Assembly (NCBI GenBank): GCA_030844895.1
Contig: CM061225.1
Location: 98,433,188-98,497,187, forward strand
Origin: Ambrosia x helenae
Lineage: Eukaryota; Streptophyta; Magnoliopsida; Asterales; Asteraceae
Reading direction: 5' to 3'
DNA length: 64,000 bases
The stretch's first letter is position 1; the number at the start of each line of letters is the position of its first letter. The translations under genes were made by a program, and so were the position numbers. Below the pieces are notes generated by a model. It was not told the origin of the DNA. It did not search any database and saw only the letters and a list, made by a program, of their open reading frames with translations. Positions 45,519 to 56,865 of the stretch are shown piece by piece.

Positions 45519-46237
45519 ACAATCTACATAGATATGTATTTTATCTCATCCCATAATTTAATAGGAACTAGCAGAGCCACATACTCTGCAACGGTGTCGT
45601 CCACCATTCAAAATTTTGTATTATATGCATCTAACAATTAGGTAATTCGATCCAACTCTACCTGACCCGATTCAAAATTTTGACTCGGGGTTATTATAAA
45701 ACAATCCGCGTCTCAAAAAAATGAGTATTGGATTTAAATAATCTTATATGAGCAATTATTTGCCACCAGTCCCAAATCCCAATCAATGAAATGTGTGCTG
45801 GCAACCCCAACTTTTAATATATTGGCTACCAACGGACTACGACTAACATAATATTGTCTGATTATCTAAATGAAACATATTTATTTTTAGTCATAATCCG
45901 TTGATGGCCAATATGTTAAAATTAGGTGAGACCATCAACACATATTTTGGTAGTTGGGATCGGTAGTAGCCAATAACTGATACTTTGGATTAATTAAATC
46001 CAATACTCCAAAAAAAAAACACCATAGGAAGCTAACAAGATACCAATATATTAGATTGAGAAACATGTTAATTTGGTTGTATATAGATACAGTCATAAAG
46101 ATAGATGTGGAAATATAAAGTGAGAAACACATTTGGTCTGCATATATATTGATACAGATACATGTGGAAATATAAACTGAGAAACATGCATGTGCAGCAT
46201 GTATATTCGAGATTGATATATCAGTCCCTATACGCGT
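45519..46237. other. intergenic, nothing recognised
   Basis: AT-rich sequence downstream of the third peptide gene. No coding frame has support. Confidence 0.45.
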
Positions 46238-46861
46238 TTATCTTTCGGGTGGCGGTTGTTCAGTTGTAACCGACGTATCATAGTCTTGTATACTAGGATC
46301 TGGAGGTGGTGGTGGTGGTGGTGTGATCATATAATTTCCTCTCCTCCCCTTCATATTTTCTGCATACCTGCTCATGTTTTCTGCAAACCTGGTCATATTT
46401 TCAGCAAAGCCCATCATATTTGATTCAAAATTTGGGGGCGATCCATCACCGGTACTTTCAGATGGGCCACTAGGTGTTATCGGTGTTTGTGAGCCCCTGT
46501 TCTTCGGTGGAAGAAACGATTGTCTTCCTTGTGCATCTTGAAAATCTGGCGAGTCGTCCCCGCCTGCATACACAATCATTTTAGACGCATAAATGAAACA
46601 CAATTATTTTATATGCATGCGTAAGTGGGGCTAGCTCACTTAGGAGAAGTTTTCGCCTCTTAGTGGGTGGTATTGGGTTTAATCACAAGCAAAGTGATAA
46701 TTTAGTGTAATTTAGTATGGAGTATATGTCGTGTAACATTAATTGTTAAAAAAAAGTATGTATGTATGTAAGTATATGTGTATTCATGGATAAGTGTACT
46801 TACTTGAGGATGAGATGATTAAGAGGAAGGAAATCAACATCAGAACAACGTTGTTTCCCAT
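46238..46861 (-). CDS. small secreted proline-rich protein (paralogue C, 127 aa)
   Basis: Exon 1 (46861-46804) encodes the signal peptide MGNNVVLMLISFLLIISSS and ends at GTAAGT. Exon 2 (46563-46238) follows ...GTATGCAG. The phase-1 junction restores Ser-Gly-Asp, as in paralogue B (Ser-Gly-Glu). The mature part is longer than in A or B, cysteine-free, and holds a seven-residue motif repeated three times (GFAENMT, RFAENMS, RYAENMK) followed by a run of seven prolines and a TEQPPPER end. Leader and promoter are close to B, while the mature region has diverged strongly in length and sequence. The AENM repeats could be coiled or be repeated peptide units. The function is unknown, and extracellular location follows from the leader. 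Confidence 0.72.
46624..46755 (+). mobile_element. SINE in the intron of paralogue C
   Basis: A-box-like TAGCTCACTTAGGAG and B-box-like GGGTTTAATCAC, then an A-rich end. It is the uninterrupted counterpart of the SINE at 20096-20629. Confidence 0.65.
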
Positions 46862-47090
46862 GTCGAGATCTTTCAACTCAAATTACTATTTTAGCAATGT
46901 ATATATATATATGGTTATGAAATATCTTCGAGTAAATGATACTCGATCACAAATTTTGTATGTCTTGTTTTTTTTCTTTAAGTTTATTTATGAGTCTTTG
47001 CATAATAGTTATAGTCGGTCAAGTCATGGCGTAACAAGTAAGGTGCAAGGATATGTACAAGCTACTACAGCTGTTATAGTAGAACTGTAG
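46862..47090 (-). promoter_or_regulatory. conserved upstream region of paralogue C
   Basis: Near-identical to 20728-20990, with a TATA-like (TA)n tract at about 46898-46912, TTATGAAA.ATCTTCGAGTAA, and a W-box core TTGACC on the coding strand at 47022-47017. Such conservation upstream, against strong divergence of the mature protein, suggests shared control. Confidence 0.5.
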
Positions 47091-47555
47091 AAGCCAACAA
47101 AAGGCTAAATGATCAGTTTTGTAGTTTGGTGATTTATGAAATTACACTTTCTATTTCAATTTGTTTTTTTTTTCTTTTCTAAAAGTTAACAATAAAAAGT
47201 TAATAGAAAGTTAATAGTATAAATCATAGGTCCTAAACTAATGTAAAATTAACCTGAGCTTGTTTAAGAACCGTGTTGGTGAGTTCACGTTGAAACTTAA
47301 TTATGAACCTAAACACGACAACTCTAACGTAGACACGTAAAAAATTAAACACATTTACCCGGATGGGTTGTATATAAATTCCTATGTTCATGAGGTTATG
47401 ACTTGTTTTTGTGTACATATGGATTTATGTTGTTTTGTGTTTGCATATTTGTCTTTGTTTTTACTACATGACGCATTCACCATTTCTTTAATTGTTGGTA
47501 GCTCTATGTTTCTATATTTTGTGTCCTTTGCTGTCGATGGTGTGTTGTAGAGCTA
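47091..47555. other. intergenic; repeat fragment shared with 32.9 kb
   Basis: No gene is seen. 47262-47405 resembles 32870-33030. Confidence 0.45.
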
Positions 47556-47687
47556 ATGGTCTCTCTGGAAGAAGTCTCTCAATCTGCACAAATTAAGGTA
47601 AGGTATGCCTACATCTCATCTTCCCTAGGTCCTACTTTTAGATTTGCTATTTATGAGATTTACAGAGTATGGTTGTTGTCGTTGTCG
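47556..47687 (+). mobile_element. possible SINE remnant
   Basis: GGTAAGGTATGCCTACATCTC and a terminal GTTGTTGTCGTTGTCGTT run resemble the 3' half of Au-like plant SINEs. The head is not recognisable. Confidence 0.3.
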
Positions 47688-47979
47688 TTAAGGGGGGTGG
47701 GGGCGAGGGTTTTGGCATGGGTTGCCAACCCAAGCCCCTACACCATCCCTTCAATATTATGTCCAGGGCGTTGCCCCTTTGGCATGGAGAAAATCAGCGG
47801 TGTGGGGCTCTCTTGGATGATGAGGTGTAATCACTTGATTGGCTGAACTTTAAAAAAAATGACCAGCCTTATTGGTGGTTTATTATTTTGAAACCCAAGA
47901 CCCTCAATTCCTTATCATTTTGAGGGCTTGAGTTTTGGACCACATTTATGTCACTTGGCAACTTATCACTACAAGGAAG

Positions 47980-48265
47980 TCGACCTTTAGCGGCCACGCC
48001 TGCTGCCGCTAAAGGTATACCTTTAGCGGCAGCAAGACCTTTAGCGGCTACGGCTGCCGCTAAAAGTCCTGCCGTCTTTAGTCTGTCGCTAAAGGTTCTG
48101 TTGCCGCTAAAGGTGTAGCCGCTAAAAGTAATTATCTACGTGGCATTATCTTTTAACTTTATTTTTTTTTTTTTTCCACGTGGCATGCCACGTGGCATGC
48201 CACGTGGCAGATTTCTGTGCATCCTGGGTAAGACTTTTAGCGGCGACGCGTCGCCGCTAAAGGTC
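47980..48265. repeat. left subterminal repeats of the CACTA element
   Basis: ACCTTTAGCGGC-type words occur about ten times in both orientations. CCACGTGGCATG is tandemly repeated at about 48177-48209, making three CACGTG cores. The block ends in a 34-bp palindrome (48232-48265, one mismatch) made of two subterminal words meeting head to head. Confidence 0.85.

Positions 48266-48267
<2 letters not shown>

Positions 48268-48329
<62 letters not shown>
48268..48329. repeat. T62 homopolymer
   Basis: 62 consecutive Ts immediately after the subterminal block. Its true length is doubtful in any assembly. Confidence 0.9.
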
Positions 48330-48332
<3 letters not shown>

Positions 48333-48530
48333 ATTCGTTTACTCCGCACACGCATAACCAAACTAAATAATAACAAAAATAATAAACCAACATCTACATA
48401 TATATAAAATAAACGTAACAAAGTTAAACGAACATTCGTCAAAACATATCAAACAAAATAAACTAACATACCATCCTAATATTTGAATCAAGTCTACACC
48501 ATCAAAACTAAACGAACATACCAAAGTTGC

Positions 48531-50996
48531 CTAAAAGTCTTCGTCTTGCTCTTCGTCTTCGGCTTCATCGTCGTGATCGTCATCGCCATTATTACCACTT
48601 ACGCCTAGATTTCCAAGCCTTTGTTGGACCAATTGATTAGCCATTTGGAGCAATTGCGCTTGGAATTGAGGAGTCGCTATTATATCATTAATGTGCTCCT
48701 ACAAAACATATATATACCAAATGGGTCAACTATCAACATTTAAACTACAAATATATACCAAATGGGTCAACTATCCTATTTACTAAACATATTTATACCA
48801 AATGGGTCAAATATTCTATTTACTAAACATATTTATACCAAACGGGTCAAATACTAACATTTAAACTACAAATATATACCAAATGGGTCAACTATCCTAT
48901 TTACTAAACATATTTATACCAAATGAGTCAACTATCAACATTTAAACTACAAATATATACCAAATGGGTCAACTATCCTATTTACTAAACATATTTATAC
49001 CAAATGGGTCAACTATCAACATTTAAACTACAAATATATACCAAATGGGTCAACTATCAACATTTAAACTACAAATATATACCAAATGGGTCAAATATTC
49101 TATTTACTAAACATATTTATACCAAACGGGTCAAATACTAACATTTAAACTACAAATATATACCAAATGGGTCAACTATCCTATTTACTAAACATATTTA
49201 TACCAAATGGGTCAATTATCAACATTTAAACTACAAATATATACCAAATGGGTCAACTATCCTATTTACTAAACATATTTATACCAAATGGGTCAACTAT
49301 CAACATTTAAACTACAAATATATACCAAATGGGTCAACTATCAACATTTAAACTACAAATATATACCAAATGGGTCAAATATTCTATTTACTAAACATAT
49401 TTATACCAAACGGGTCAAATACTAACATTTAAACTACAAATATATACCAAATGGGTCAACTATCCTATTTACTAAACATATTTATACCAAATGGGTCAAT
49501 TATCAACATTTAAACTACAAATATATACCAAATGGGTCAACTATCCTATTTACTAAACATATTTATACCAAATGGGTCAACTATCAACATTTAAACTACA
49601 AATATATACCAAATGGGTCAACTATCCTATTTACTAAACATATTTATACCAAATGGGTCAAATATTCTATTTACTAAACATATTTATACCAAACGGGTCA
49701 AATACTAACATTTAAACTACAAAGAGATACCTGTGTAATATTCGGTTCCGTAGGTGTAACTTGAGGAAGGCTTTCTTTCGGAAAAGGCATATGCCCAATC
49801 CCGATAACATGTCTGCGACGACTACCCAACACCTCTTCAAAAATACCAACCTGATCCACCTGTTCGGAGCTGCCTGCTTCTCCTCCTTCTTCTTCGGCGA
49901 TCCGTTGACGTTCAGACTCAACCCGTGACTTTAACTTGTGCTGTATTTTACAAAAGTGATTTAATAGATTATAAATGTATACAATAGATTATAAATAAAT
50001 GCTTACATAATTCTCTTCATTCTGAGGGCTATCAAACGTCCCCTGCCTTCCTATATGTCCAATACGGTATGCTTCATACCGTTCCACGCCCTGTTTAACA
50101 TTAAAAGTTAAATTATAAGTTAAATAAACATTATCGTCTATGTATATGTGTGTGTATATACCTTCTTGTAACAATGACTGGCAAGAGAGCTCGATCCACC
50201 TCGGTATGTGTTCGTTTGTTTCTGGCGGGCGGCTTTAGCAAGTGCAGACTTCCTCTTATGCTCTGGTGTGCAGAAGTGATCAACAGCTCGATGCCAGTTT
50301 TCCAATTTCATACCCTTGGGAGGATTTTGCTTTGCTAACTCCACATCCCCATCATCTCCCAGCACCCGCAAATAATGACGCTTTGCGTCGGCTTTGCGGT
50401 CGCTGTATCGCCTTCTAATAACCGCCATAATGCCTCCTTTTTTTTTAGCGGCATTCATTTCTTCATTAATAGCATCCAAGTCGAAGCAACCCTAATAATT
50501 AAATCAAACAAGCTAGTCAGATAGAAAAAAAAATCAACAAATAACATATAGAATATATATTTACAAATCACTAACCTTTAAAATCTCAAATAACTTGTCT
50601 TTGTAAGTCTCAGAAACATTATCCCATCCTTCCACATCCAACGGGATCTCACGCCATATATGCATGGACGCCTCCCGGCCGAAGTAGCTGCCATCTTTGC
50701 CTACAGGCATGTTGGTGGCGGCATCATCAAATGGAATCGCTACCTTGCCTTTGCCTGTCTTAAGCGCTTTTCTTAAGCCCTTGTTTTTTGCAGGGCCCCG
50801 TGTTCTCCGACGAGGAGCTGCATTTAGAGTTAAAAATAATTAGTATTAGAATTGAAAAAGAAGTAAAAATAGTAAACAGTAAAGAACTGTAAGACTTACC
50901 ACCGTCTTCCTGGTGGTTGTTCCACCAATCATCACCGCCTGGTGGCGGTGGCGGCGCCCCTGCACCGTCTCCCCCGTGGCCCATAACAGCGGCCAT
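48531..50996 (-). CDS. TNPA-like protein of the CACTA element (six exons, 376 aa)
   Basis: Accessory protein expected to bind subterminal repeats and assist the transposase. Exons: 50996-50900, 50817-50576, 50491-50162, 50090-50007, 49940-49731 and 48698-48531. Every junction is GT-AG and keeps frame (first intron phase 1, others phase 0). The product carries the plant transposase (Ptta/En/Spm, PF03004-type) layout: RRRTRGPAKNKGL, then VGKDGSYFGREASMHIWREI, AVIRRRYSDRKADAKRHYLR, SSLASHCYKK, IFEEVLGSRRRHV, a glutamine-rich helix and an acidic C-terminus ending DEEQDEDF. A start at 51041 would add an accidental hydrophobic stretch, so I prefer MAAVMGHGG at 50996. Intron 5 is about 1 kb of minisatellite. 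It lies downstream of, and on the same strand as, the transposase. Confidence 0.8.
48703..49722. repeat. 40/41-bp minisatellite with higher-order structure, in TNPA intron 5
   Basis: About 25 units share ACCAAATGGGTCAA. Two unit types alternate: one continues CTATCAACATTTAAACTAC (41 bp), the other CTATCCTATTTACTAAAC (40 bp). A marked variant (AAACGGGTCAAATAC) recurs near 48840, 49123, 49408 and 49691, giving a higher-order period of about 284 bp. Confidence 0.92.
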
Positions 50997-51171
50997 CAAA
51001 TACACAAACAAAAACAAAAACGAACTCATACTGTCCTGCAAAAAGGAAATAAAAAATATTAGTCACATTATTATATGTAAGTCCTGCAATTAGAAATAAA
51101 ACTTATTAGTCACATTATTATATGTAATAAATAAAGTATAAATACATGAAATCATCAACAATTACTGTTTT

Positions 51172-54100
51172 TTAATCAGACTCCATGTCATCATAATCTG
51201 GATCGTCCTCGTCATAATATGCCCCAGCATCAGCAACTTCACTGTCGTCATTGCTCGGGGCATCAACTTCCATTGCATTCTCACCTGGAGTAGCATGAGA
51301 AGATATGTTTTGAAAGTATTGGTGGAAGTCAATAATTAGGCCAATATTAGATGAAGAGTTATTGTGAACGACGTCAACATCCTCGCCAACATCCTCGCCT
51401 AACTCAGTGTCTACGTTTTGAACATTCTCGAGTTGTGGTGGTCTATCCCAAATTTGCCGGTGATTAACATTTTCGACGACCCACCTATGTTTATTATTTT
51501 GTTTTCCTCGAGATGGTTCTTGGATGTAGAACACTTGTTTGGCTTGTCGGGCAAATATGAGCTGATCTTCTTTGTCCCATTCGTGTTCTGTGCTGATACT
51601 GGTGATATTGTTTTCAACCGTAACTCGAGTATCGTACCACTTGCACCGAAATAGGACAGTTGTATACCCACGAGGATAACTGATCTCAATAATCTCTTCT
51701 AATACGCCATAATATTTCTCACCGTTCTCTCCCTCCACCATAACCCCTGAGTTTTGCGTTGCACGTTTTGTATCACGTGAAGCCACCATAAACCTAACAC
51801 CGTTGACTATGCAACCGGTGTAAGTCTGGGCCATTATGTGCGCGCCCAATGAAAGAGCATATAACTCTGGGTGGAATTCTGAAGAACTTTCTTTCTTCAT
51901 CTTATAAACCTAACAAATTTAAAATAATATTGTTTGTTATATATGCATTACCTAACAAATACATAGTAACGAGTGTTATATATGTATTACCTTGTGTTGA
52001 AACCATTCCGGAAACTTAGTTTTAATATCATCTTGGGGATGTGTAGATTTGAATTCACTACATTGAAGAAATATGTATAAAAGCAGGAAAAATTAGTCTT
52101 AATTAGATATTTGGGATGTTCGGTAAATATATAAAGGATAGGAGCACTTACTTCATGTAGCCCCTGACTTCTTCGCAATTATCGAGGACAAACCATTCTA
52201 TCTTGAGTTTGTCCTCAACTGAAAGTAGCTTGTCATTCGTTGCACTGATCGGCTTGCATTGGGACTCAAACACCCATAACTTTCTTTTTTCTACAACGGC
52301 GTCCTCATTTCTCTCAGGCTGATTAAACTTAGTCTTAACATTTTGCAGATACATTGAGCAAAATGTTAAAGCTTCTTCAGCTACATAACCTTCAGCTATA
52401 CAACCTTCTGGCCTTGTCGGGTTTTTAACATAGTTTTTCAGTTTTTTCATATACCGTTCAAAGGGATACATCCATCTCATATAGACTGGACCACCAAGAA
52501 TCGCTTCATCGGGTAAATGCATAACTAAATGAACCATTATGTCAAAAAAGGCCGGCGGATATATCAACTCTAACCTGCACAAGATCATAAGAATGGCATC
52601 CCTCGCTTTCTTCATATCTTCCACTACCAGTGTTTTGGAGCAGAGCTGTTTAAAGAACGCACAAAGGTCTACCATTGGTGTATAAACATCTTTGCCCAAA
52701 AATGCTCTAACCCCAATTGGTATCAATTTTTGGATGAGAATATGACAGTCGTGTGATTTCAAACCAGTAATGTTAGTATCGTTATCTGTCACCCTTTTAC
52801 TAATATTAGATCCGAACCCATCTGGTAGTTTAACATTTTTTATAAACTGGCAGAAACTCTTTCGGTCACGCCGGGTGAATGAGTATTTTGGGTGTGGGCA
52901 GGTCCACTTGGTTCCCTTTTTTTTCAACCATTGCGTCTTTCGAATTTTCAGCTTCTCTAAGTCTATTCGTGCATTTGAGCTGTCTTTCGTCTTTTCATTC
53001 ATCAAAAGAGTACCAAGCAAGCTGTCGCACACGTTTTTCTCGATATGCATAACATCTAAGTTGTGCTTCAACTGCAGAGAAGACCAATACTCTAATTCAA
53101 AAAATATGCTTCTTTTGGACCAGTTCAACTCGAAGTCTTCACGATTGGGGTTAGCACCTCCAAATTGTGGATGCTTGCCTGGTAGGCGATTGAGTAGAAG
53201 AGCATGTTGAGCATCTATGTCAGCGGGACTAAACCGTCTCGGGGGGGCTCTTGTCTCGTGTGCCCCGTTAAACTCAGAACTTTTTCTCCACTGATGGTTG
53301 GCATCTAGGAACCGCCGATGGCCTACAAACACGCATTTACCTATTACACGCGCTGAAGGGGTGTCTTCGTTGCAAGTCGGGCATGCTTTGTATCCCTGCC
53401 CGCTCCAACCTGATAGACTGCTACGAGCTGGAAAGTCACTTATAGTCCATAACAACGCCGCCTTCATTGTGAAGTGCGTGTTTGTCGCAGCGTCTTTAGC
53501 AAGTACGCCTGTCTGCCACAAATCCTTAAGCTCATCCACCAACGGCCTAAGGAAAACGTCCATGTCCTTCCCAGGGGATTTAGGGCCAGGAATCAACAAG
53601 GTCAACATAAATGTGGACTCTTTCATGCATAGCCACGGAGGCAGATTGTATGTGGTGAGTATAACCGGCCAAGTGCTATGAGTCGAGCTTTTGATGCTGT
53701 AAGGATTAAAACCGTCAGCTGCAAGCCCTAGGCGAACATTTCGGGGTTCACTCGAGAAGTTAGGGTACCTTAGATCAAAGTCCTTCCATGAAGATCCATC
53801 AACTGGATGACGCATAATACCATCTTCTGATCGTCCGGTACTGTGCCATATCATATCTTTTGCTGTGTGCCTTGAGCCATACAAGCGTCGTAGTCTGGGG
53901 GTCAAAGGAAAGTATCGTAACACCTTGTGAGGTACATTCTTGCCACTTGTGTCTTTCTTTACCCACCGACTCTCATTACAAACAGGACAGTTCTGCAGCG
54001 ACTGATTTTCTTTCCAGAAGAGAGCACAGTCCCATTTACACACGTCTATCATCTCATATCCCAAACCAGTCTTCTTTAATATCTTTTTGGCTTTGTAATG

Positions 54101-54697
54101 CGAAGGGGGGACCTTGTTACCTGCTGGAAGTATAGACCCGAAAAACCCGAGAAGCTCATCAATCGAATTATTAGTCCATTTGTGCCTTACCTTCATATTC
54201 ATAAGCTTTGATATAAAGTCAAGGGAGGAATAATCAGCACACCCAGGATATAGCTCTGATTCGACTTCATCTATCAGGGCTTCAAACTCATCACGAACAT
54301 CACTACTCTCTGTATTCGAGCCCCCTTCATTAAGGTCAGTATACTCTTCCATACGATCCTCTTCCACTACCACACGCTCCGCTATAAGGTCTGCGATAAC
54401 GTCATTCATATCGCTTCTTCCCCTAACCTCATTTACGACTACAGGAGACGGCGTAATTGGGTTTTCACCGTGATAGATCCACGGCGTGTAACATTCATCG
54501 AAACCATTTATACGAATATGATATGTCATTGTTAAGAAGCCTATGAAGATAGAATTATTACACTTTTTACACGGACATCTAATCGTTCCATCTGAGTTGA
54601 CGAATGGTTTGGCATACTCAATGAAATTGTCAATTCCTTTTTGGTACTCAACATCCAAACGGTTCTTTATAAACATCCAGCTTTTATCGATCGACAT
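51172..54697 (-). CDS. TNP2-type CACTA transposase (three exons, 1113 aa)
   Basis: Catalyses excision and insertion of CACTA elements in the nucleus. Exons: 54697-52152, 52057-51991 and 51900-51172, with donors AA|GTAAGT and AAG|GTAATAC and acceptors AATGTAG and TTATAAG, all in frame. Domains: transposase-associated zinc-binding region at the N-terminus (KSWMFIKNRLD..., with CPCKKC near residue 43), TNP2 domain (about 255-540; LGLAADGFNPYS and KDMDVFLRPLVDEL carry the expected acidic residues), DUF4218 (about 665-785; LIPIGVRAFLGKDVYTPMVD) and DUF4216 in exon 3 (YTGCIVNGVRFMVASRD...), then an acidic tail. No stop or shift interrupts it. Long antisense frames within exon 1 are shadows. A long hairpin lies just upstream. 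Confidence 0.88.
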
Positions 54698-54788
54698 GAT
54701 GATGTGACTGAAACATAATTTGGGTTTGAGGCACGATAATTTAAATGAAACGTATTATTGACACCTAAAGGGTAGGCTGCTAAACCCA

Positions 54789-54996
54789 CTTTTTGAATAC
54801 CTTATCTCATATATGAATGTGTATTACATGATTGTTTGTTTGAGAAAAATTCGGCAGCATTTCCCCTTAGCCCCCAAGTATATAATATAAATATATACCC
54901 GAGGAGCAAAGAGGAAACGCCAACCGAATCTTTCAAAAACAAACAATCATGTAGTACACATTCACATCCTAAATGAGATAAGGTATTCAAAAAGCA
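54789..54996. repeat. inverted repeat upstream of the CACTA transposase
   Basis: CTTTTTGAATACCTTATCTC at 54789 recurs inverted ending at 54996. The arms are about 95 nt, roughly 85% alike, with a short AT-rich loop containing TATATAATATAAATATATA. It lies 92-300 bp upstream of the start codon, so it covers the promoter or leader. Confidence 0.85.
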
Positions 54997-55119
54997 GTCC
55001 CAAAATGGGGACTACCCGAAATTAATTACTAAATCAATTTCGGGCGGGTATTTCTAAGCTCACTATGTTTTAAATGGGGATTCATTTTCGGGCATGTCTT
55101 TCTAGTCTCAATATGTAAT

Positions 55120-55775
55120 AACACATACATACATACACGCATACTTATACATACTCATACATACTCATACATACTCATACATACATACTCATACATACAT
55201 ACTCATACATACATACATAAACTCATACATACATATACTCATACATACATACACGCATACTCATACATACTCATACATACGTACATAAACTCATACATAC
55301 ATATACTCATACATACATACATACATACATATACATACATACACGCATACTCATACATACATACTCATACATACATACTCATACATACATACATAAACTC
55401 ATACATACATATACTCATACATACATACACGCATACTCATACATACTCATACATACGTACATAAACTCATACATACATATACTCATACATACATACATAC
55501 ATACATACATACATACATACATACATACATACATACTCATACATACATACACGCATACTCATACATACTCATACATACATATACTCATACATACATACAT
55601 ACTCATACATACATGCATACATACATACTCATACATACACGCATACTTATACATACTAATACATACATACTCATACATACATACATAAACTCATACATAC
55701 ATATACTCATACATACATACATACATACATACATATACATACATACACGCATACTCATACATACTCATACATATG
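55120..55775. repeat. (CATA)n/(CATACT)n microsatellite, ~650 bp
   Basis: CATACATACTCATACATAC-type repeats with larger blocks repeated (CATACGTACATAAACTC recurs). The small ORF through it is a repeat artefact. Confidence 0.92.
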
Positions 55776-55974
55776 TACGAAAGTTTGTATCTACTTCTCA
55801 ACAATGACCTATATTCATTTATATACTTACAAACAATGGGTCACAAACATCTCACAAAGACATTTCATCAAACATGTGGCGAGCATGACTAAATCAAGCA
55901 AAAATATCAACAAATTCATGTCAATCGAACATGTGCACATTCAACAAATCAAAAAATTAATCACTATAATCTAA

Positions 55975-56130
55975 TCTTAAAAAAAACAGAAATATATAAA
56001 AAAATCAGAAAAAAATAAAAAAACAGAAAAATATTTAAAAAAACAGAAAAAAAATAAAAAAATCAGAAAAAAATAAAAAAATAACAGAAAAAAACAAAAA
56101 AATAACAGAAAAAAAAACAAAAAAAAAACT
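55975..56130. repeat. A-rich (CAGAAAAAAATAAAAAA)n tract
   Basis: Irregular repeats of AAAAACAGAAAAAAATAAA in the right subterminal part of the CACTA element. Confidence 0.8.
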
Positions 56131-56139
56131 GAATACATA

Positions 56140-56865
56140 CCTTTAGCGGCGGCGAATAACCTTTTAGCGGCGACGAGTAACCTTTTAGCGGCGACGGGTA
56201 ACCCGGATCGGTTATTTCCTACAAAAAAAATAAATTATCAAAAAATAAAAAAAAAACCCTAAAAACAGAAAAAAAGAAAAAAATTAACTAAAAGTATAAA
56301 ATAAAAATAAAAACAGAAATAAACAGAAAAAAAAAAAAAAAAAAACTGAAAATAACCTTACAGGTGGCCGGAGGTTGGGCTGCGAGAGGTGGAGGGAGGC
56401 CGGAGGTGGGCTGCGAGAGGTGGAGGGAGGCCGGAGGTGGCTGCGAGAGGTGGAGGGTGGCCGGAGGTTGGGCTGCGAGAGGTGGAGGGTGGCCGGAGGT
56501 GGCTGCGAGAGGTGGAGGGAGGCCGGAGGTGGCTGCGAGAGGTGGAGGGAGGCCGGAGGTTGGGCTGCGAGAGGTGGAGGGTGGCCGGAGGTGGGCGGGG
56601 TTAGGTGGTTGGGGGGCGGCGGCAGGGGTATAGGGTTGGGAGCAGAGAGATGATGAAGCAAATGTTTTAGACAAATGAGAGGGAATTCTTGGCGCTCGTA
56701 TAAAGGCTGAATGTTTTAGACTTTTAGCGGCGACACTGTCGCCGCTAATGGTCTTATTATGTAGCCGTTGGATCAAAAATCAAGGGTCAAGATTGAGATT
56801 ACACCTTTAGCGGCGACCCGCCTGGCCGTAGCCGCTAAAGGTGTCGCCGCTAAAGGTCGAATTTC
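56140..56865. repeat. right subterminal repeats of the CACTA element
   Basis: CTTTTAGCGGCGACG.GTAAC is tripled at 56150-56195, and inverted TTTAGCGGC/GCCGCTAAA pairs lie at 56720-56860, mirroring the left end. Confidence 0.8.
56364..56610. repeat. GC-rich ~31-34-bp minisatellite
   Basis: About eight units of GGCTGCGAGAGGTGGAGGG then .GGCCGGAGGT. Open frames on both strands in this stretch simply translate the repeat and are not genes. Confidence 0.9.

Noticed and set aside
48703..49722. CRISPR-like array of regularly spaced repeats
   Set aside because: Spacers are themselves repeated, this is plant nuclear DNA, and it is a minisatellite in an intron.
50997..51041. Signal peptide at the start of the TNPA-like protein (MQDSMSSFLFLFVYLM)
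   Set aside because: The hydrophobic stretch comes from a simple TTTTTGTTT tract, and a nuclear DNA-binding protein needs no leader. The ATG at 50996 is preferred.
52770..54135. Plus-strand ORFs of 91-146 codons
   Set aside because: They are antisense shadows of the CACTA transposase exon 1.
56288..56776. Proline-rich protein on the minus strand and glycine/arginine-rich ORFs on the plus strand
   Set aside because: They translate the GC-rich minisatellite, and all frames are low-complexity.
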